Of a stretch of 64,000 bases of DNA, positions 63,399 through 64,000 are shown piece after piece. This DNA is from JAJEAO01 sp963667635 (lineage in GTDB: Bacteria; Acidobacteriota; Vicinamibacteria; Marinacidobacterales; Marinacidobacteraceae), in the NCBI GenBank assembly GCA_965232015.1, contig OZ246946.1, positions 1,984,001-2,048,000 on the forward strand. Reading direction: 5' to 3'. How positions within the stretch are numbered: the first letter of the stretch is position 1; the number at the start of each line of letters is the position of its first letter. The position numbers and the translations under genes were made by a program. Below the pieces are notes generated by a model. It was not told the origin of the DNA. It saw only the letters and a program-made list of their open reading frames with translations, and ran no database searches.

Positions 63399-63573
63399 AC
63401 CGGAGCGCCGGAATCCAGTCTCTTGCCGGGGCCCGCCCCCACCGGGAGAACTGGCCGGGAGAACTGCCGCCGGACTCCACCAGTTCTCCCGGTGGGGGGC
63501 CGGTAATTCCCAGCCGGTGCTCCACCGCGCCGGCGGGCCGGCAGGGAGGCGCGCCGGCACCCGCCTTGACGCC
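63399..63573. repeat. Repeat cluster before the right-end gene
   Basis: Here lies the third copy of the CCCCCACCGGGAGAACTGGC element (63436-63464), identical over 29 bp to 12856-12884. Degenerate GCCGGA..CCAG sequences and an inverted partner CCAGTTCTCCCGGTGGGG (63480-63497) are also present, which together form a long potential hairpin. Confidence 0.8.
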
Positions 63574-64000
63574 TTGATCCCCACGCGCCGCCTCACCCTT
63601 TTCACCCGCAGCCCCGCACCCGGCAAGGCGAAGACCCGGCTCGTGCCGCCTCTCACACCCGAACAAGCCGCGGCGCTCCAGCGCGCCATGACGGAGGACC
63701 TGCTCGACCGCCTCGCCCGTGACCTCGCCCGAGCGACCGGCCTCGAACTCCGCCTCGCCGAGCCCGCAGCGAACCCGGCCCCGCTCCCTCTGACCACGCC
63801 CCCCGAGTGGCGCACCGTCCCCCAGGGGAAGGGCGACCTCGGCGCCCGCCTCCGCCGCGCGGTCCACGACGCCGGCGCCCAATCCGTCAGCCGACTCGCT
63901 CTCATCGGCGCCGACGCCCCCCTCCTGCCGACCAGCCTCATCGCGTCAGCGTTCGCCGCCCTCGACTGCGCGGACGTGGCTCTGGCGCCAGCGGAAGACG
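63574..64000 (+). CDS. DUF2064/TIGR04282-type glycosyltransferase, partial
   Basis: The frame opens at TTG 63574 (LIPTRRLTLFTRSPAPGKAKTRLVPPLTPEQAAALQRAMTEDLL) and runs to the window edge without a stop. LFTRSPAPGKAKTRL and LIGADAPLLPTSLIASAFAAL match the GT-A-like family annotated as arsenosugar or selenodomain-associated transferase (CofC-like), with QGKGDLGARLRRA as the middle motif. About 142 residues are visible, roughly two thirds of the family. The substrate is not predictable here. Confidence 0.85.
   Translation, partial: MIPTRRLTLFTRSPAPGKAKTRLVPPLTPEQAAALQRAMTEDLLDRLARDLARATGLELRLAEPAANPAPLPLTTPPEWRTVPQGKGDLGARLRRAVHDAGAQSVSRLALIGADAPLLPTSLIASAFAALDCADVALAPAED

Noticed and set aside
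1..64000. tRNA, rRNA or riboswitch genes
   Set aside because: I looked through the intergenic gaps, which are short and mostly repeat-filled, and saw no cloverleaf, rRNA stretch or recognisable riboswitch core. A covariance-model search would be needed to be certain.

Overview
The window is about 64 kb of very G+C-rich (about 70% by eye), densely coded bacterial chromosome, probably from a Gram-negative-type environmental lineage. The evidence is a tripartite CusCBA-type efflux system with an outer-membrane channel, a DUF5916-type outer-membrane barrel, secreted S9 and M28 peptidases, bshA, a short-form hisG with a separate hisZ, and many GTG/TTG starts. An Acidobacteriota or Gemmatimonadota-like organism fits, but this is inference. 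The intergenic spaces are full of dispersed palindromic repeats.

Layout. (1) 1-12.8 kb is a defence/accessory island. On the minus strand it holds a large TPR-like protein, a DrmD-like SNF2 helicase (frameshifted near its C-terminus), a DrmMI-like adenine methyltransferase, an Abi_C abortive-infection protein and an AlbA_2/Schlafen protein cut by the left edge. A VapBC pair follows on the plus strand. This looks like the DrmD+DrmMI half of class 1 DISARM without drmA/B/C in view. (2) 12.9-22.4 kb carries DUF523/DUF1722, family-5 uracil-DNA glycosylase, BshA, Amt, a STAS antagonist divergent from a response-regulator PP2C phosphatase, a CBS protein, an AAA_14/DUF4143 ATPase, a second VapBC-type pair and a small membrane protein. 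(3) 22.4-29.4 kb is a minus-strand housekeeping run: mgtE, recO, glyQ, glyS, mutL. (4) 29.7-33.6 kb has two secreted peptidases. (5) 33.6-42.9 kb is a histidine cluster: hisF-hisIE on plus, converging on minus-strand hisG-hisD-(IS)-hisC-hisB-hisH-hisA. Several genes overlap by 4 bp. An IS1634-family element has inserted between hisD and hisC, inside a dispersed palindrome. (6) 42.9-46.5 kb has a lipoprotein, an AAA-ATPase/PD-(D/E)XK protein, a small secreted protein and DoxX. (7) 46.5-52 kb has a DUF5916 barrel, a HisZ-class IV aminotransferase fusion and a ThiF/MoeB enzyme. (8) 52-58.5 kb is a Cu/Ag-type cusCBA operon. (9) 58.6-64 kb has a decayed Phd/VapC pair, a SpoIVB-type S55 protein coupled to a beta-propeller protein, and the start of a DUF2064-type glycosyltransferase.

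The histidine genes cover hisG, Z, IE, A, H, F, B, C and D. The phosphatase step (hisN/hisB-N) is not in view. Short HisG needs HisZ as its regulatory partner, and HisZ is encoded about 6 kb away, fused in frame to a PLP aminotransferase domain. The most notable observations are that fusion, the reduced DISARM-like island with Abi_C, the palindrome-targeted IS, and a 21-bp tandem repeat inside the signal peptide of the DUF5916 barrel.
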